Below are positions 8,865 to 17,644 of a stretch of DNA of 64,000 bases, piece after piece; positions within the stretch are counted from its first letter, which is position 1; every line of letters starts with the position of its first letter. Below the pieces are notes generated by a model. The model was not told where the DNA came from. It ran no database searches and saw only the letters and a program-made list of their open reading frames with translations. The stretch comes from Paenibacillus sp. AN1007. Its GTDB lineage: Bacteria > Bacillota > Bacilli > Paenibacillales > Paenibacillaceae. Where the stretch lies: the NCBI RefSeq assembly GCF_040702995.1, contig NZ_CP159992.1:4768501-4832500 (forward strand), read 5' to 3'. The position numbers and the translations under genes were made by a program.

Positions 8865-10004
8865 TTATTTTGCCTCCTGGCGAGCTTTGTACTCCCGTCC
8901 GATTCGGTCAGCTGCTGCAATCGCTGCGGCTACTTCAGGAACTGTAATCGGGAATGGCATCGCGTGGATGGATTCCTCTGGAATGCACGCAATCTCTGCT
9001 ACTTTCAACAATTCTTCTTGTGTAATGGTTTCTACGCCGATATCTGCAAGACTTACAGGCAATCCTACGGAAAGACAGAAGTCCATCACTTGGTGCAGTT
9101 CTTCGGTTGGTGCATTTTCAAGGACGAGCTGTGCAATCGTACCGAAGGATACTTTTTCACCGTGGAAATAGTGGTGTGTACCTTCCAGAACCGTCAGACC
9201 ATTGTGAATCGCGTGAGCTGCAGCCAGACCGCCGCTTTCGAATCCAAGACCAGACAACAGGATGTTCGTTTCTACGATGTTTTCCAGGGCTTGAGTTACC
9301 ACGTTGCTGTCGCTCGCTACTTTTGCTTTGGCGCCGTCCGTAAGCAGCATTTCGTAACACAATTTAGCAAGCGCCAGCGCTGCGTTGGTTCCTACAGCAG
9401 AAGGCGTGTACCCCTCGCGGGAACCCATTGGCAGACTTGCATTCACACGGGAATAGGATTTCGCTGTTGCTCTTGCCTCGAAGTATGTGGACAATGCATC
9501 TCCCATACCGGATACGAGGAAACGTGTTGGTGCATTAGCGATAACGGTTGTATCTACGAGCACCACGCTTGGGCTTTGCTTGAAGTATGCGTAATCGTCA
9601 AAAGAACCTTCTGGTGTGTACAATACTGCCGAGTGACTTGTCGGTGCGTCTGTTGCTGCAATCGTTGGGCAGATGATCAGTGCATCGCCTTCAGCAACAC
9701 ATTTCGCGGCATCAATGGCTTTACCGCCACCGAGACCGATCGTGCATGTGCAGCCTTTTTCTTTCGCGATTTCTTGCAAACGAGCAACTTCCTCACGTGA
9801 ACATTCGCCTCTAAAACCGCTTTCAACAAACGTGATATTGAATTTTTCTGCTGTTGCATCCAGCTTGGCTTTGACACGCTGTACATCATCCGGGTGTGCA
9901 ATCAACAATGCAGAATCTCCGAAGGATTTTACGAAATAACCCAGGTTCAACAATTCGTCTTCGCCTTGCACGTATTTGGTTGGGCTGATAAATGCTTTTC
10001 TCAT
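8865..10004 (-). CDS. gldA: Glycerol dehydrogenase
   Basis: A 379-residue iron/zinc-type alcohol dehydrogenase that oxidises glycerol to dihydroxyacetone with NAD+. It shows the NAD-binding GLGGGKAIDAAK, the TDAPTSH motif, and metal-ligand regions with Asp in SGMGDALSTYFEA and His in AAHAIHNGL and HGEKVSFG. Length matches the family. It is the first gene of a two-gene operon with the dihydroxyacetone kinase. AGGAGG lies nine bases before the ATG. A PocR-type regulator is transcribed divergently. Confidence 0.95.
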   Translation of the reverse strand: MRKAFISPTKYVQGEDELLNLGYFVKSFGDSALLIAHPDDVQRVKAKLDATAEKFNITFVESGFRGECSREEVARLQEIAKEKGCTCTIGLGGGKAIDAAKCVAEGDALIICPTIAATDAPTSHSAVLYTPEGSFDDYAYFKQSPSVVLVDTTVIANAPTRFLVSGMGDALSTYFEARATAKSYSRVNASLPMGSREGYTPSAVGTNAALALAKLCYEMLLTDGAKAKVASDSNVVTQALENIVETNILLSGLGFESGGLAAAHAIHNGLTVLEGTHHYFHGEKVSFGTIAQLVLENAPTEELHQVMDFCLSVGLPVSLADIGVETITQEELLKVAEIACIPEESIHAMPFPITVPEVAAAIAAADRIGREYKARQEAK

Positions 10005-10371
10005 AATATGATATGCCTCCTAAAAGTAGATTTAATAGAATGTTTTGCGCGGCAGCACTCGTCCCTCTTAACTGAAATTCAAAGGTGAAGCGGCCTTGCT
10101 CCGTGTTACATCAAATTTTAACTGTTGCAATTGACCTAAATATAACGCAGAAACAAGAGGTTTACAGTGGACTTTGATAACAAATTATTATAATTTGCAA
10201 TCGTAATTTTTTGTTTTTTCGCATAATCGTGGTATGTTATTGTCATGAGATGGTTGAATTTTGACCTCCTATTTTCCATTACCCGTCCTGTTCACGTCTT
10301 AATATGTACAACTTTTAACTTTTTAACGACTCTCCGATCGATGAGTTCGATCTGCTACGGAGGTTTTTCAC
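10005..10371. promoter_or_regulatory. Divergent control region between gldA and the PocR-type regulator
   Basis: A 367-base gap holding promoters in both directions. The clearest element is a perfect inverted repeat, CAAATTA-TTA-TAATTTG at 10181-10197, near its centre. This could be the operator of the divergent AraC-type regulator. No confident -35/-10 pair was identified on either strand. Confidence 0.5.
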
Positions 10372-11403
10372 ATGATTAAAGAATATCTGCACATCAATAA
10401 AATACTGGATCTAGACAAGTGGAAACGCCTTCAAGATTCCCTTGCCACCGTCACCAAACTTGCCATTCTTACCGTCGATTATAAAGGCATACCCGTTACC
10501 AGCCATAGCAGCTGTCAAGCATTCTGCCAGAACGTTCGCAAAGACCCCGAGCTTCTTCCCTATTGTCAAAAATGCGATTCCCGCGGCGGTCTGGAGGCTG
10601 TTCGCCTTAACGAACCTTACGTGTATCTCTGTCATTTCAATATTATTGATATTGCGATTCCGATTACGATTGATGGAAAATATATCGGTGCGGTGATGGC
10701 TGGACAAGTCAAACTCGCCGATCCCGAGAAAGGGAATGACCTGGAGCAGATTGTGACGTCCAAAAACGTACCGATGCATGATGCGAAAATGAAGGAGCTG
10801 CAGGCAGACTACGACCAATTACCCGTCATGACGTACGAGGAGATTGTGAAGATTTCCAATATGTTATCCCTGCTCTGCAACTATATTGTCGAGGAAGCCT
10901 TGAACAAAAACTTGCTGGTGGAGATGTTCGAAAAAGCTTCTGGCAATCAGGAATCCGTCAACTTGTCCACCATCCTGCCGGGGTATTCGATCCGCAACAT
11001 CGAGTCGATCAAAAAGGAAATGACCAATGCCATTGCGGATGCTTATCTCAAAAATAGTCCAAGTGATACAGAGAGTCTCAATCCGGTACTCCAGCCTGCT
11101 TTTGAATATATCCATAGCCATAAGAGCGAACAAGTATCGCTAAAGCAGGCAGCCGATCTGTGCCACTTGAGTCCAAGCTATTTCAGCAGATTATTTGCCA
11201 AAGAGACGGGTGAAAATTTCACCACGTATCTCGCCAAGCTCAAAATCAAGTGGGCCAAGCAGCTGCTGGAGGTCACAGACATGCCTGTTTCGCAGATCAG
11301 CGATGAGTTGGGATTTAATGAAGCGGGGTATTTTATTAAAATATTTAAAAAGTTCGAGGAAATCACGCCTGCCCTCTATCGTAAATATATTCAGGAGAGC
11401 TGA
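10372..11403 (+). CDS. AraC-family regulator with PocR sensory domain
   Basis: A 343-residue transcription regulator. The N-terminal part (about 10-170) is a PocR domain, with conserved cysteines C48, C52, C65, C68 (PYCQKCDSRGG) and C87. The C-terminal 100 residues are an AraC double helix-turn-helix (SLKQAADLCHLSPSYFSRLF; IKWAKQLL; DELGFNEAGYFIKIFKKF). PocR domains are thought to sense small diols or hydrocarbon derivatives. Divergence from gldA-dhaK makes glycerol or dihydroxyacetone the likely signal. The ribosome binding site GGAGG lies nine bases before the ATG. Confidence 0.88.
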   Translation: MIKEYLHINKILDLDKWKRLQDSLATVTKLAILTVDYKGIPVTSHSSCQAFCQNVRKDPELLPYCQKCDSRGGLEAVRLNEPYVYLCHFNIIDIAIPITIDGKYIGAVMAGQVKLADPEKGNDLEQIVTSKNVPMHDAKMKELQADYDQLPVMTYEEIVKISNMLSLLCNYIVEEALNKNLLVEMFEKASGNQESVNLSTILPGYSIRNIESIKKEMTNAIADAYLKNSPSDTESLNPVLQPAFEYIHSHKSEQVSLKQAADLCHLSPSYFSRLFAKETGENFTTYLAKLKIKWAKQLLEVTDMPVSQISDELGFNEAGYFIKIFKKFEEITPALYRKYIQES

Positions 11404-11509
11404 TTAACCTGTGATATGTTTTTCATATCAATCATGTGCTTAATAGATATTTCACCTGATCATCTGCACTTGCTACAATGAAGTCCAGATGAGTAAGGAG
11501 GCATGACAA

Positions 11510-12499
11510 ATGGAATATCGCAAATTGGGAAACAGCGGTTTAACCGTCAGTGGGATTTCGCTGGGCAACTGGATTACACATGGATCACAAGTTGACGATC
11601 CAACAGCACAAGCTTGTGTCCAAGCTGCATTGGAGGCAGGTATTACGACATTTGATACGGCAGACGTATATTCGAATACCAAGGCGGAAACTGTGTTGGG
11701 AGAGGCTCTCAAGGGAGTACCAAGAGAGAGTATTGAACTATGCACCAAAGTCTGTCATCCAACCGGTCCAGGTCACAATAACAGAGGACTTTCCCGCAAA
11801 CATATTATGGAAGCCTGCAGTGCTTCATTACAACGATTGCAAACAGATTATATCGATGTCTATTACGCTCACCGCTATGATCCACACACTCCACTGGAAG
11901 AGACATTCCTTGCGTTTGCTGATCTTGTTCGTCAAGGCAAGGTTCATTATATCGGGGTTAGCGAATGGACAGCTGCTCAGATTGAGCAGGGCTCCGCACT
12001 AGCTAAAGAGTTGCGTGTACCTTTCATCGCGAGTCAGCCGCAGTATTCGATGTTATGGCGTGTAATTGAGCAAGAAGTTGTGCCAGCAAGCGTACAAGCA
12101 GGTCTGGGACAGATTACATGGTCTCCACTCGCTCAAGGCATACTATCGGGTAAATACCTTCCGTATTCAGCAGTGCCGCCCGGATCACGGGCAGCAGCCA
12201 AAGCAGGGAAACCATTCTTCAACAAGCTTGCCGGTCATTGGCTGCACGATGATGTGCTGACTGCTGTACAACAGCTTCTTCCTCTAGCGAAGGAACTAGG
12301 TCTGACTCTTCCTCAACTCGCCGTTGCCTGGGTTCTTCATCATCCTTATGTCAGCTCAGTGATTATTGGGGCATCCGGGCCAGAACAAGTACTGGAAAAT
12401 GTAAAAGCTTCCGGTGTGAAACTGGATCAGGATATCCTCACTCGAATTGATGAAATATTAGGGAAATGGATTGAGAGGAATCCTGTCCTGACGGGTTAA
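11510..12499 (+). CDS. Aldo/keto reductase
   Basis: A 329-residue NADPH-dependent oxidoreductase of the aldo/keto reductase fold, closest in style to the Kv-beta/YccK/IolS group. The catalytic tetrad is visible as D49 and Y54 (FDTADVYSN), K80 (LCTKV) and H121 (YYAHRYD). The cofactor-binding SPLAQGILSGKY and the C-terminal VIIGASGPEQ motif are present. AAGGAGG precedes the ATG. It converges with a LysR gene six bases downstream, with no terminator between them. The substrate is not deducible. Confidence 0.9.
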   Translation: MEYRKLGNSGLTVSGISLGNWITHGSQVDDPTAQACVQAALEAGITTFDTADVYSNTKAETVLGEALKGVPRESIELCTKVCHPTGPGHNNRGLSRKHIMEACSASLQRLQTDYIDVYYAHRYDPHTPLEETFLAFADLVRQGKVHYIGVSEWTAAQIEQGSALAKELRVPFIASQPQYSMLWRVIEQEVVPASVQAGLGQITWSPLAQGILSGKYLPYSAVPPGSRAAAKAGKPFFNKLAGHWLHDDVLTAVQQLLPLAKELGLTLPQLAVAWVLHHPYVSSVIIGASGPEQVLENVKASGVKLDQDILTRIDEILGKWIERNPVLTG

Positions 12500-12505
12500 T
12501 GTAGA

Positions 12506-13381
12506 TTAGTCGCTCCTGTCCATGTGTATAAAACGGGTGATCACACCCTGATTCATGTCCGTCCGCCATGCCATGTATAAGGGTACGGAGGGCGGTTTTT
12601 CTATTAAAGGTAAAAATACCACACCTCTGCGCTGAAACACCTCCACCGAAGAAGGAACTATGGAGATTCCCATGCCTGCAGCAACGAGGTTCACAATCGT
12701 ATACATCTGGATTGCTTCCTGCTTAATTCGCGGTTCTACTCCATGCTCCCTGCAGTACTCCCGAACGAGACGATGAAACGGTGAACCCAGATGGCTAGGG
12801 AACAATATAAAATCCTCTTCCGCCAAGTCAGTAATCGACACTTGAATCTGCTCTGCCAAAGGGTGATCGTCTGGAACCACCGCCATTAACGTTTCTTCCT
12901 GGAAGACCTGGAAGGATACATTTGGCGTATGCTCCTGATATCGTAAAAATCCAATATGGATTTGTCCATCCTGCAGTGCCTGCAGCTGTTCAGAAGATGT
13001 CATCTCACGTAGTGTAATTTCGATCTGTGGGTACGCTGCTCGAAATCTCCTTAACACATCGACCATCATACTGCCTGAAGCCGAATCCACAAAAGCTACC
13101 GTTATATGACCAACGATGCCTTGGTCAACCTTCTGTGTGAGATGGATAGATCGTTCAAGCTGAGCCAAAATTAGTCTTGCCTGATCCAGAAACACAGCTC
13201 CCGCAGGTGTCAGCCTAACCATCTTTTTCGTACGTTCCAACAGCTTTACGCCAAGTTCTTCTTCCAGATTTTGAATCTGTTGACTCAGAGGCGGTTGAGT
13301 CATGTTTAATCTTTCGGCCGCACGGTGGAAATGAAGTTCCTCTGCCACGGCGATAAAGTAGCGTAACTTTCGAATATCCAT
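12506..13381 (-). CDS. LysR-family transcription regulator
   Basis: A 291-residue regulator. The winged helix-turn-helix is at 1-60 (LRYFIAVAEELHFHRAAERLNMTQPPLSQQIQ, shown across residues 5-36), followed by a linker helix and a periplasmic-binding-like effector domain. It is the last of four genes in the same direction. It starts 28 bases after the SUKH gene, so it may be part of that operon, although it could have its own promoter. The effector domain has the VPDDHPLA segment typical of CatR/BenM-like members. Confidence 0.88.
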   Translation of the reverse strand: MDIRKLRYFIAVAEELHFHRAAERLNMTQPPLSQQIQNLEEELGVKLLERTKKMVRLTPAGAVFLDQARLILAQLERSIHLTQKVDQGIVGHITVAFVDSASGSMMVDVLRRFRAAYPQIEITLREMTSSEQLQALQDGQIHIGFLRYQEHTPNVSFQVFQEETLMAVVPDDHPLAEQIQVSITDLAEEDFILFPSHLGSPFHRLVREYCREHGVEPRIKQEAIQMYTIVNLVAAGMGISIVPSSVEVFQRRGVVFLPLIEKPPSVPLYMAWRTDMNQGVITRFIHMDRSD

Positions 13382-13409
13382 TACACCTGATACACCTCCC
13401 CTCTCCCCG

Positions 13410-13883
13410 TTACTTCATCTGCTCCTCCACCCAGATTGCAGACTCTGCATGCATCGTCATGAGTGCACAAAAATCAGACTCGATCTCTACTAAAGGAATA
13501 TCCTCGCCGCTGTCATGAATGAGCATCATCACTTTGCCAGAGGATTCATCCAAAACGGCCATGCTGCCCTCACCGAATCCGCCGATTGGAAATAGCTTCA
13601 GCCCGTCAGGCAGGTCGTATTCCTTCTCGTACTCTCGATAGGCATCCAGAAACTCGGGATACGCCCAGTCCAGCTCTTTGACTGAATACAAAGCGGGGTC
13701 ACCAAAGTTGCACGCCCCGAATTCTAGCAGCAGCGCACGGTATGCCGAAGGCAGCTTCACTTGGTACTTTTGCTCGAAACTCTCGATGTCCTGCTCGGTA
13801 TCAGGTTTACTGCCACTCCCCATCGTTGTACCATATGCCTGCACCAACAAATCCCGAATCGGGTCTAGTTCTACGGATTTCAT
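13410..13883 (-). CDS. SMI1/KNR4 (SUKH) family protein
   Basis: A 157-residue cytoplasmic protein with the SUKH pattern: IESFEQKYQVKLPSAYRALL followed by an FGA..F turn, and PIGGFGEGSMAVLDESSGKV in the second half. SUKH proteins often act as immunity proteins of contact-dependent toxins, but many are stand-alone with unknown roles. The ATG overlaps the stop of the threonine aldolase gene by four bases (ATGA), so translation is coupled. No toxin gene lies nearby. Confidence 0.8.
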   Translation of the reverse strand: MKSVELDPIRDLLVQAYGTTMGSGSKPDTEQDIESFEQKYQVKLPSAYRALLLEFGACNFGDPALYSVKELDWAYPEFLDAYREYEKEYDLPDGLKLFPIGGFGEGSMAVLDESSGKVMMLIHDSGEDIPLVEIESDFCALMTMHAESAIWVEEQMK

Positions 13884-15013
13884 CTGTTTTGCAACTCCCC
13901 GTCCAGCCAGGTCAGCGCGGCCTGCAGCTTGTCCTGCGGCACCAGATCATATCGATCCCCTGTCGACATTTCGAATGAGCAACTGTTACCTCCGGTTTTG
14001 TTCAGATACGATGTAATCGCGATATCAAACTGCTGCGCCATCTGCACAAGCAGTGGTTCAACTTCGGAAGCGGCAAGTGCAAAATGAATGTGAAACATAT
14101 TGGAGACGGGAATTTCAGGGATCGTGCGAATCCCGCGGCATGCATTGAACAATGCGGCCAGTTCTTTGGCCTGCTCGTAATAATGCCCCATTTTGCCGAC
14201 ACGTTCGTTGTAATAATACCGGGAGCTTAGAATATACGGGTACAGTCCAATCAGATCGCCGCCATGCCGCCGCTTCCACACCTTGGATTCCTGCATTATG
14301 TCCGTATCTCCGGCAAGAATGGCACCCGCAATGCCGCCAATCCCTTTGTAAAAAGAGATGTAAACACTATCAAACAAACTGCAAATCTCCGCAGGTGTTT
14401 TCTCGTAATAAGGCGTGATCTCAAACAGCCGCGCTCCGTCCAGATGCAGCTTAATTCCCCGCTCACGGCAGTACGCCGAGATCGCCTCCAGTTCCTCATA
14501 AGCTGGTAACTGCCCGCCAATCTCGCGCTGCGGCAGTTCAAGAAGCAGACATGCAATCTCTTGATTCGTTCCTTTCAGATCTTCCAGTGTAATCAAACGA
14601 TCCGCTTCACCCAGCAAAACACTCTCAATCTGATGAAGCTCTTTCAGTCCATCCTCTTCATGTATCTCCAGATGAGCCAGCGGATGATATGCCACTCGTT
14701 TCACGCCAGCCCGATCACACCAGATGCGAAGGGCAATCTGCTGCGCCATCGTGCCGCTTGGAAAAAAAACCGCCGATTCCTTCCCTAGCACATCTGCCAT
14801 TTCCTGTTGGAACTCATCAATAATTGAACCGTGACCGTAGTGGTCACTGAATGTTTCTCCATCTACCTGTTCCAGCGCCTCCTGCAGCACTTTCACTTTG
14901 CGGCTGCCGTGCCCGCCTACAATATACGCTGCCTGACCGAATGCATCAGCAAGCGTTAATTTGTTATTTGGATCTACATCATGTTCCTTTTCAGAGCCTG
15001 TACGTTTAACCAA
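13880..15013 (-). CDS. Threonine aldolase / beta-eliminating lyase family
   Basis: A PLP-dependent enzyme of about 377 residues that would cleave threonine or allo-threonine to glycine and acetaldehyde. It shows the SDHYGHGSI and FFPSGTMAQQ cofactor-pocket segments, the HLDGAR motif, and the PLP lysine in SFYKGIGG. The start is a TTG. The one at 15013 is preferred because AAAGGAG lies nine bases upstream, whereas a TTG at 15019 is only three bases from it. It follows a LysR gene by 14 bases and overlaps the SUKH gene downstream. Confidence 0.87.
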   Translation of the reverse strand: MVKRTGSEKEHDVDPNNKLTLADAFGQAAYIVGGHGSRKVKVLQEALEQVDGETFSDHYGHGSIIDEFQQEMADVLGKESAVFFPSGTMAQQIALRIWCDRAGVKRVAYHPLAHLEIHEEDGLKELHQIESVLLGEADRLITLEDLKGTNQEIACLLLELPQREIGGQLPAYEELEAISAYCRERGIKLHLDGARLFEITPYYEKTPAEICSLFDSVYISFYKGIGGIAGAILAGDTDIMQESKVWKRRHGGDLIGLYPYILSSRYYYNERVGKMGHYYEQAKELAALFNACRGIRTIPEIPVSNMFHIHFALAASEVEPLLVQMAQQFDIAITSYLNKTGGNSCSFEMSTGDRYDLVPQDKLQAALTWLDGELQNR

Positions 15014-15027
15014 AATCAACCTCTCCT

Positions 15028-15888
15028 TTACTGTTCGGGTACCGTCATAATCTCCACTAGAGCCTGAAGCGCGTTTGAACTATGTTCACCACGAGCGTAC
15101 ACAAATCCTACCTCCAGACGAGAATACGGATCAGGGAGTGATACGATTTCGACCTCACCTCTAGAGGCTGCTTGAACTACCGAAGAGCGGGGAAGCAAGG
15201 ATACGCCTAACCCGGCAGTAACCCCATCGATAATCGTGGCCAGTGTTCCATATTCCATGACGTTCAACGAATGAACCCCTTGAGTTTTTAAAAAATCCTC
15301 GGCCTGGGCTCGGTGGCTGCATCCAACCTCAAAAAATAACATTGGCCTGCTGAGCAGCACAGACATGTCATGCTCACCCGGTTTAACAATGAGCACCAGT
15401 TCATCGCTGTACATTTTTATATAATTCAGCTTCGCATGATGAACCGGACCATACACCAAAGCGCCATGTAATTCATGTTCAATAACCTTCTGATTCAGCT
15501 CATGCGTACCACCTGTGACAAGGGAATAATGTACCTTCGGATAACATGCGCAGTACTCCGCCAGAAGTGGTGTCAGGAAACGAGAAGCTGCGGTCTCGAT
15601 CGAACCCAAACGAAGATTTCCCGCCGGTGGACTTCCATCTTGTGCTGCCTGCTCTGCTTCATTTAATAATTCCAATATTCGATCTGCATATCCCAGCAGG
15701 TTCTCCCCTGCTGGAGTGAGCAGCATCCCCCGATTGGAGCGATGAAACAGCGATACCTGCAGCTGTGCTTCCAACTGCCTGATCCGTGTGGTCACATTAG
15801 ACTGTACATAATTCAGTGCAATTGCCGCTTTACTGATACTGCCTTCACGGGCAACCGCCTGGAATATTTTCAAATCACCTGCATCCAT
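15028..15888 (-). CDS. LysR-family transcription regulator
   Basis: A 286-residue LysR regulator with a helix-turn-helix at residues 4-60 (DLKIFQAVAREGSISKAAIA) and an effector domain resembling the CzcR/YwfK-type group. It is the first gene of the LysR-aldolase-SUKH run and is divergent from the dehydrogenase at 16126. LysR proteins commonly control the divergent neighbour, so that dehydrogenase is the most likely target. Confidence 0.88.
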   Translation of the reverse strand: MDAGDLKIFQAVAREGSISKAAIALNYVQSNVTTRIRQLEAQLQVSLFHRSNRGMLLTPAGENLLGYADRILELLNEAEQAAQDGSPPAGNLRLGSIETAASRFLTPLLAEYCACYPKVHYSLVTGGTHELNQKVIEHELHGALVYGPVHHAKLNYIKMYSDELVLIVKPGEHDMSVLLSRPMLFFEVGCSHRAQAEDFLKTQGVHSLNVMEYGTLATIIDGVTAGLGVSLLPRSSVVQAASRGEVEIVSLPDPYSRLEVGFVYARGEHSSNALQALVEIMTVPEQ

Positions 15889-16125
15889 TCATTCTTCACC
15901 TGCTTATCGTTATATGAGCGTATTAATACATATCCAAATCTCATGTAAGCACCAAAATGCTCTATTATTCTTATCTATCATTAATAATGATACTCACCTT
16001 CGTTTTTGTTTATTTTACGTGTTTCTATCTCGACTGTACAATGACTCCATAACGAGCAGCCTGAGTGCTTCTCAAGGAATACTCCGATGACAGAGTAACC
16101 TATATTATACAGGGAGGTAACATCC
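15889..16125. promoter_or_regulatory. Divergent promoter region of LysR gene and dehydrogenase
   Basis: A 237-base gap. A -10-like TACAAT at 16037-16042 with a weak -35 (TTTACG at 16014-16019, spacer 17) could serve the plus-strand dehydrogenase. No clear LysR box was identified. Confidence 0.35.
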
Positions 16126-17136
16126 ATGAACGTATCCAAAACGATGAGTGCAATTATACATTCAGGTCACAGCGGCCTTGAAGGTCTTCAATATTCAACC
16201 TGTGCAGTCCCTGAAGCAGAACCCGGACATGTCCTTGTAAAGCTCCACTCTGCCGGACTTAACCATCGCGATCTCTTCATAATGTCAGATCGCACGCCCC
16301 AAGACACTCCGCTCATTCCCGGATCGGACGGCGCTGGCATTGTCGTAGAAGTTGGCGAAGGGGTACAGCATCTCTTCGTAGGTGACCAGGTAATTATTCA
16401 CCCTACTCTCGGTTGGGAACATACCGCAGACGTGCCTGTCGTTCCAGGAATTGTTGGTGGCCCGTCGGATGGAACACTGGCACAATATACTGCACTGCCT
16501 GCAGGCAATGTCCTGCCCAAGCCCGCTCATCTCTCCTGGAGCGAAGCTGGTGTGCTGTCTCTTTCTGCGCTGACGGCTTATCGGGCATTATTTACTCGAG
16601 GTGGACTGAAATCAGGTGAGCATATTCTCATTCCTGGCATTGGAGGCGGCGTCGCTACGTATGCCCTGCTTATGGCTGCAGCTGCAGGAGCGAAGGTAAC
16701 CGTAACATCCAGAAGCGAGGCGAAACGAGCCGAGGCACTGCGGCTGGGAGCCGATCAAGCTTTGGACAGTCATGCCGACTGGAGCAATATCAAGTCTGAC
16801 CTCGCTCCAGTGGATATCGTTCTGGACAGCATCGGACAAGCAATGTTCTCCAAATATGAAAGTGTCATTAGACCTGGCGGGCGAATTGTCATGTTTGGAG
16901 CAAGCTCCGGCGACGACCTGCATCTGCCGATTCGCTCGATCTTTTTTCCACAGATCAGCCTGATTGGAACTTCTATGGGCAGCCGTGAAGAGTTTGTTCA
17001 GATGCTGGAATGGGTAGAGAAATATCAGATCCATCCTGTTGTGGACAGCATCTATTCCCTGCAAAATACTTCACAGGCATTTGAACGCATGGAAAAAGGC
17101 GAGCAGTTTGGCAATATTGCCATTCAGATAAACTAA
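16126..17136 (+). CDS. Zinc-free MDR alcohol dehydrogenase / quinone oxidoreductase-like
   Basis: A 336-residue medium-chain dehydrogenase with the catalytic-domain GLNHRDL and PGSDGAG motifs and a Rossmann fold (IPGIGGGVATYALLMAAAAGAKV, residues about 169-191). The catalytic zinc cysteine of classical alcohol dehydrogenases is replaced by Asn-His-Arg-Asp. The four structural-zinc cysteines are also absent, so it probably works without zinc as an NADPH:quinone or enone reductase. It resembles B. subtilis YogA. GGGAGG lies eight bases before the ATG. The divergent LysR gene is a likely regulator. Confidence 0.87.
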   Translation: MNVSKTMSAIIHSGHSGLEGLQYSTCAVPEAEPGHVLVKLHSAGLNHRDLFIMSDRTPQDTPLIPGSDGAGIVVEVGEGVQHLFVGDQVIIHPTLGWEHTADVPVVPGIVGGPSDGTLAQYTALPAGNVLPKPAHLSWSEAGVLSLSALTAYRALFTRGGLKSGEHILIPGIGGGVATYALLMAAAAGAKVTVTSRSEAKRAEALRLGADQALDSHADWSNIKSDLAPVDIVLDSIGQAMFSKYESVIRPGGRIVMFGASSGDDLHLPIRSIFFPQISLIGTSMGSREEFVQMLEWVEKYQIHPVVDSIYSLQNTSQAFERMEKGEQFGNIAIQIN

Positions 17137-17238
17137 GCTCGCCATAATGACATATGTTCTTTAAATTCTCAGCATATCAAATTAATATCCTTAAATACTT
17201 AAAGTAAAGAATAAAAAGTGACCTTGTGACCATGATCT

Positions 17239-17292
17239 TTCCCCTTATCAATGATAGACTTATGCTTGGACATCGTCATCGGATAAGGGGAA
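17239..17292 (+). promoter_or_regulatory. Long hairpin masking the first ribosome binding site of the micropeptide operon
   Basis: TTCCCCTTATC (17239-17249) is the exact complement of GATAAGGGGAA (17282-17292). The pairing can extend inward by ATGA (17251-17254) with TCAT (17276-17279). The right arm contains the AAGGGG that would serve the TTG start at 17300. In RNA the stem would hide this site. As DNA it could instead be an operator. Which one applies depends on where transcription starts, which I could not place. Confidence 0.55.
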
Positions 17293-17299
17293 TTTGTCT

Positions 17300-17398
17300 T
17301 TGACACGTTTTATTAAACGGCATCTGAAACGCGCTATTATTATACTGATCGTAATCATGCTGTTGGCATTCATTCAATTAATTATTCAGGAGGTATGA
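17300..17398 (+). CDS. Membrane micropeptide (32 residues)
   Basis: A short frame opening with TTG gives MTRFIKRHLKRAIIILIVIM and ends QEV: a basic N-terminus, one transmembrane helix of about 18 residues and an acidic end. A TTG six bases earlier is an alternative start, but AAGGGG is nine bases from the chosen one. Its TGA sits inside the ATGA at 17395-17398, and its last codons carry the AGGAGG of the next gene, so translation is probably coupled. It could be a small membrane peptide, a type I-like toxin or just a leader peptide. Confidence 0.5.
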   Translation: MTRFIKRHLKRAIIILIVIMLLAFIQLIIQEV

Positions 17399-17400
17399 TC

Positions 17401-17619
17401 ATGCCAAATCATGAACATCTCATCGTGTTAGTTCGCAAAATTATGAATGCGGAAGGAACGGAAGAAGAGTTGGATGACATGTTAACAGAGGTGCAGCAGG
17501 CGCTGCCATATGCAGAGGTCAGTAATCTGATATTTTGGGATGAACGTGAATTAACCCCGGAGCAGGTTGTGGAGGAGGCTCTTCAAGCTCGCCCGATTCA
17601 ACTCCCGCCCCAATCTTAA
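17401..17619 (+). CDS. Colicin E9-immunity-like protein
   Basis: A 72-residue acidic protein. Helix I-II residues IMNAEGTEEELDDMLTEVQQ match the colicin/pyocin DNase immunity family. The family's toxin-contacting DLIYYP segment reads NLIFWD here, so the key Asp and both Tyr are changed (to Asn, Phe and Trp). Start 17401 is chosen because AGGAGG is seven bases upstream. The ATG at 17395 is only one base from it. No nuclease toxin gene is nearby, so it is an orphan immunity protein or has a different role. Confidence 0.7.
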   Translation: MPNHEHLIVLVRKIMNAEGTEEELDDMLTEVQQALPYAEVSNLIFWDERELTPEQVVEEALQARPIQLPPQS

Positions 17620-17644
17620 ACTCATTCAGGAGGTGAAGGATATT

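Noticed and set aside
8796..9800. Plus-strand open frame of 334 codons
   Set aside because: Antisense to gldA and the dhaK start; Cys/Phe-rich composition typical of shadow frames.
16081..16103. Fragment similar to one end of the 150-base structured repeat (ACTCCGATGACAGAGTAAC)
   Set aside because: Only about 20 bases match and no inverted ends or stems follow; too short to call a third copy.
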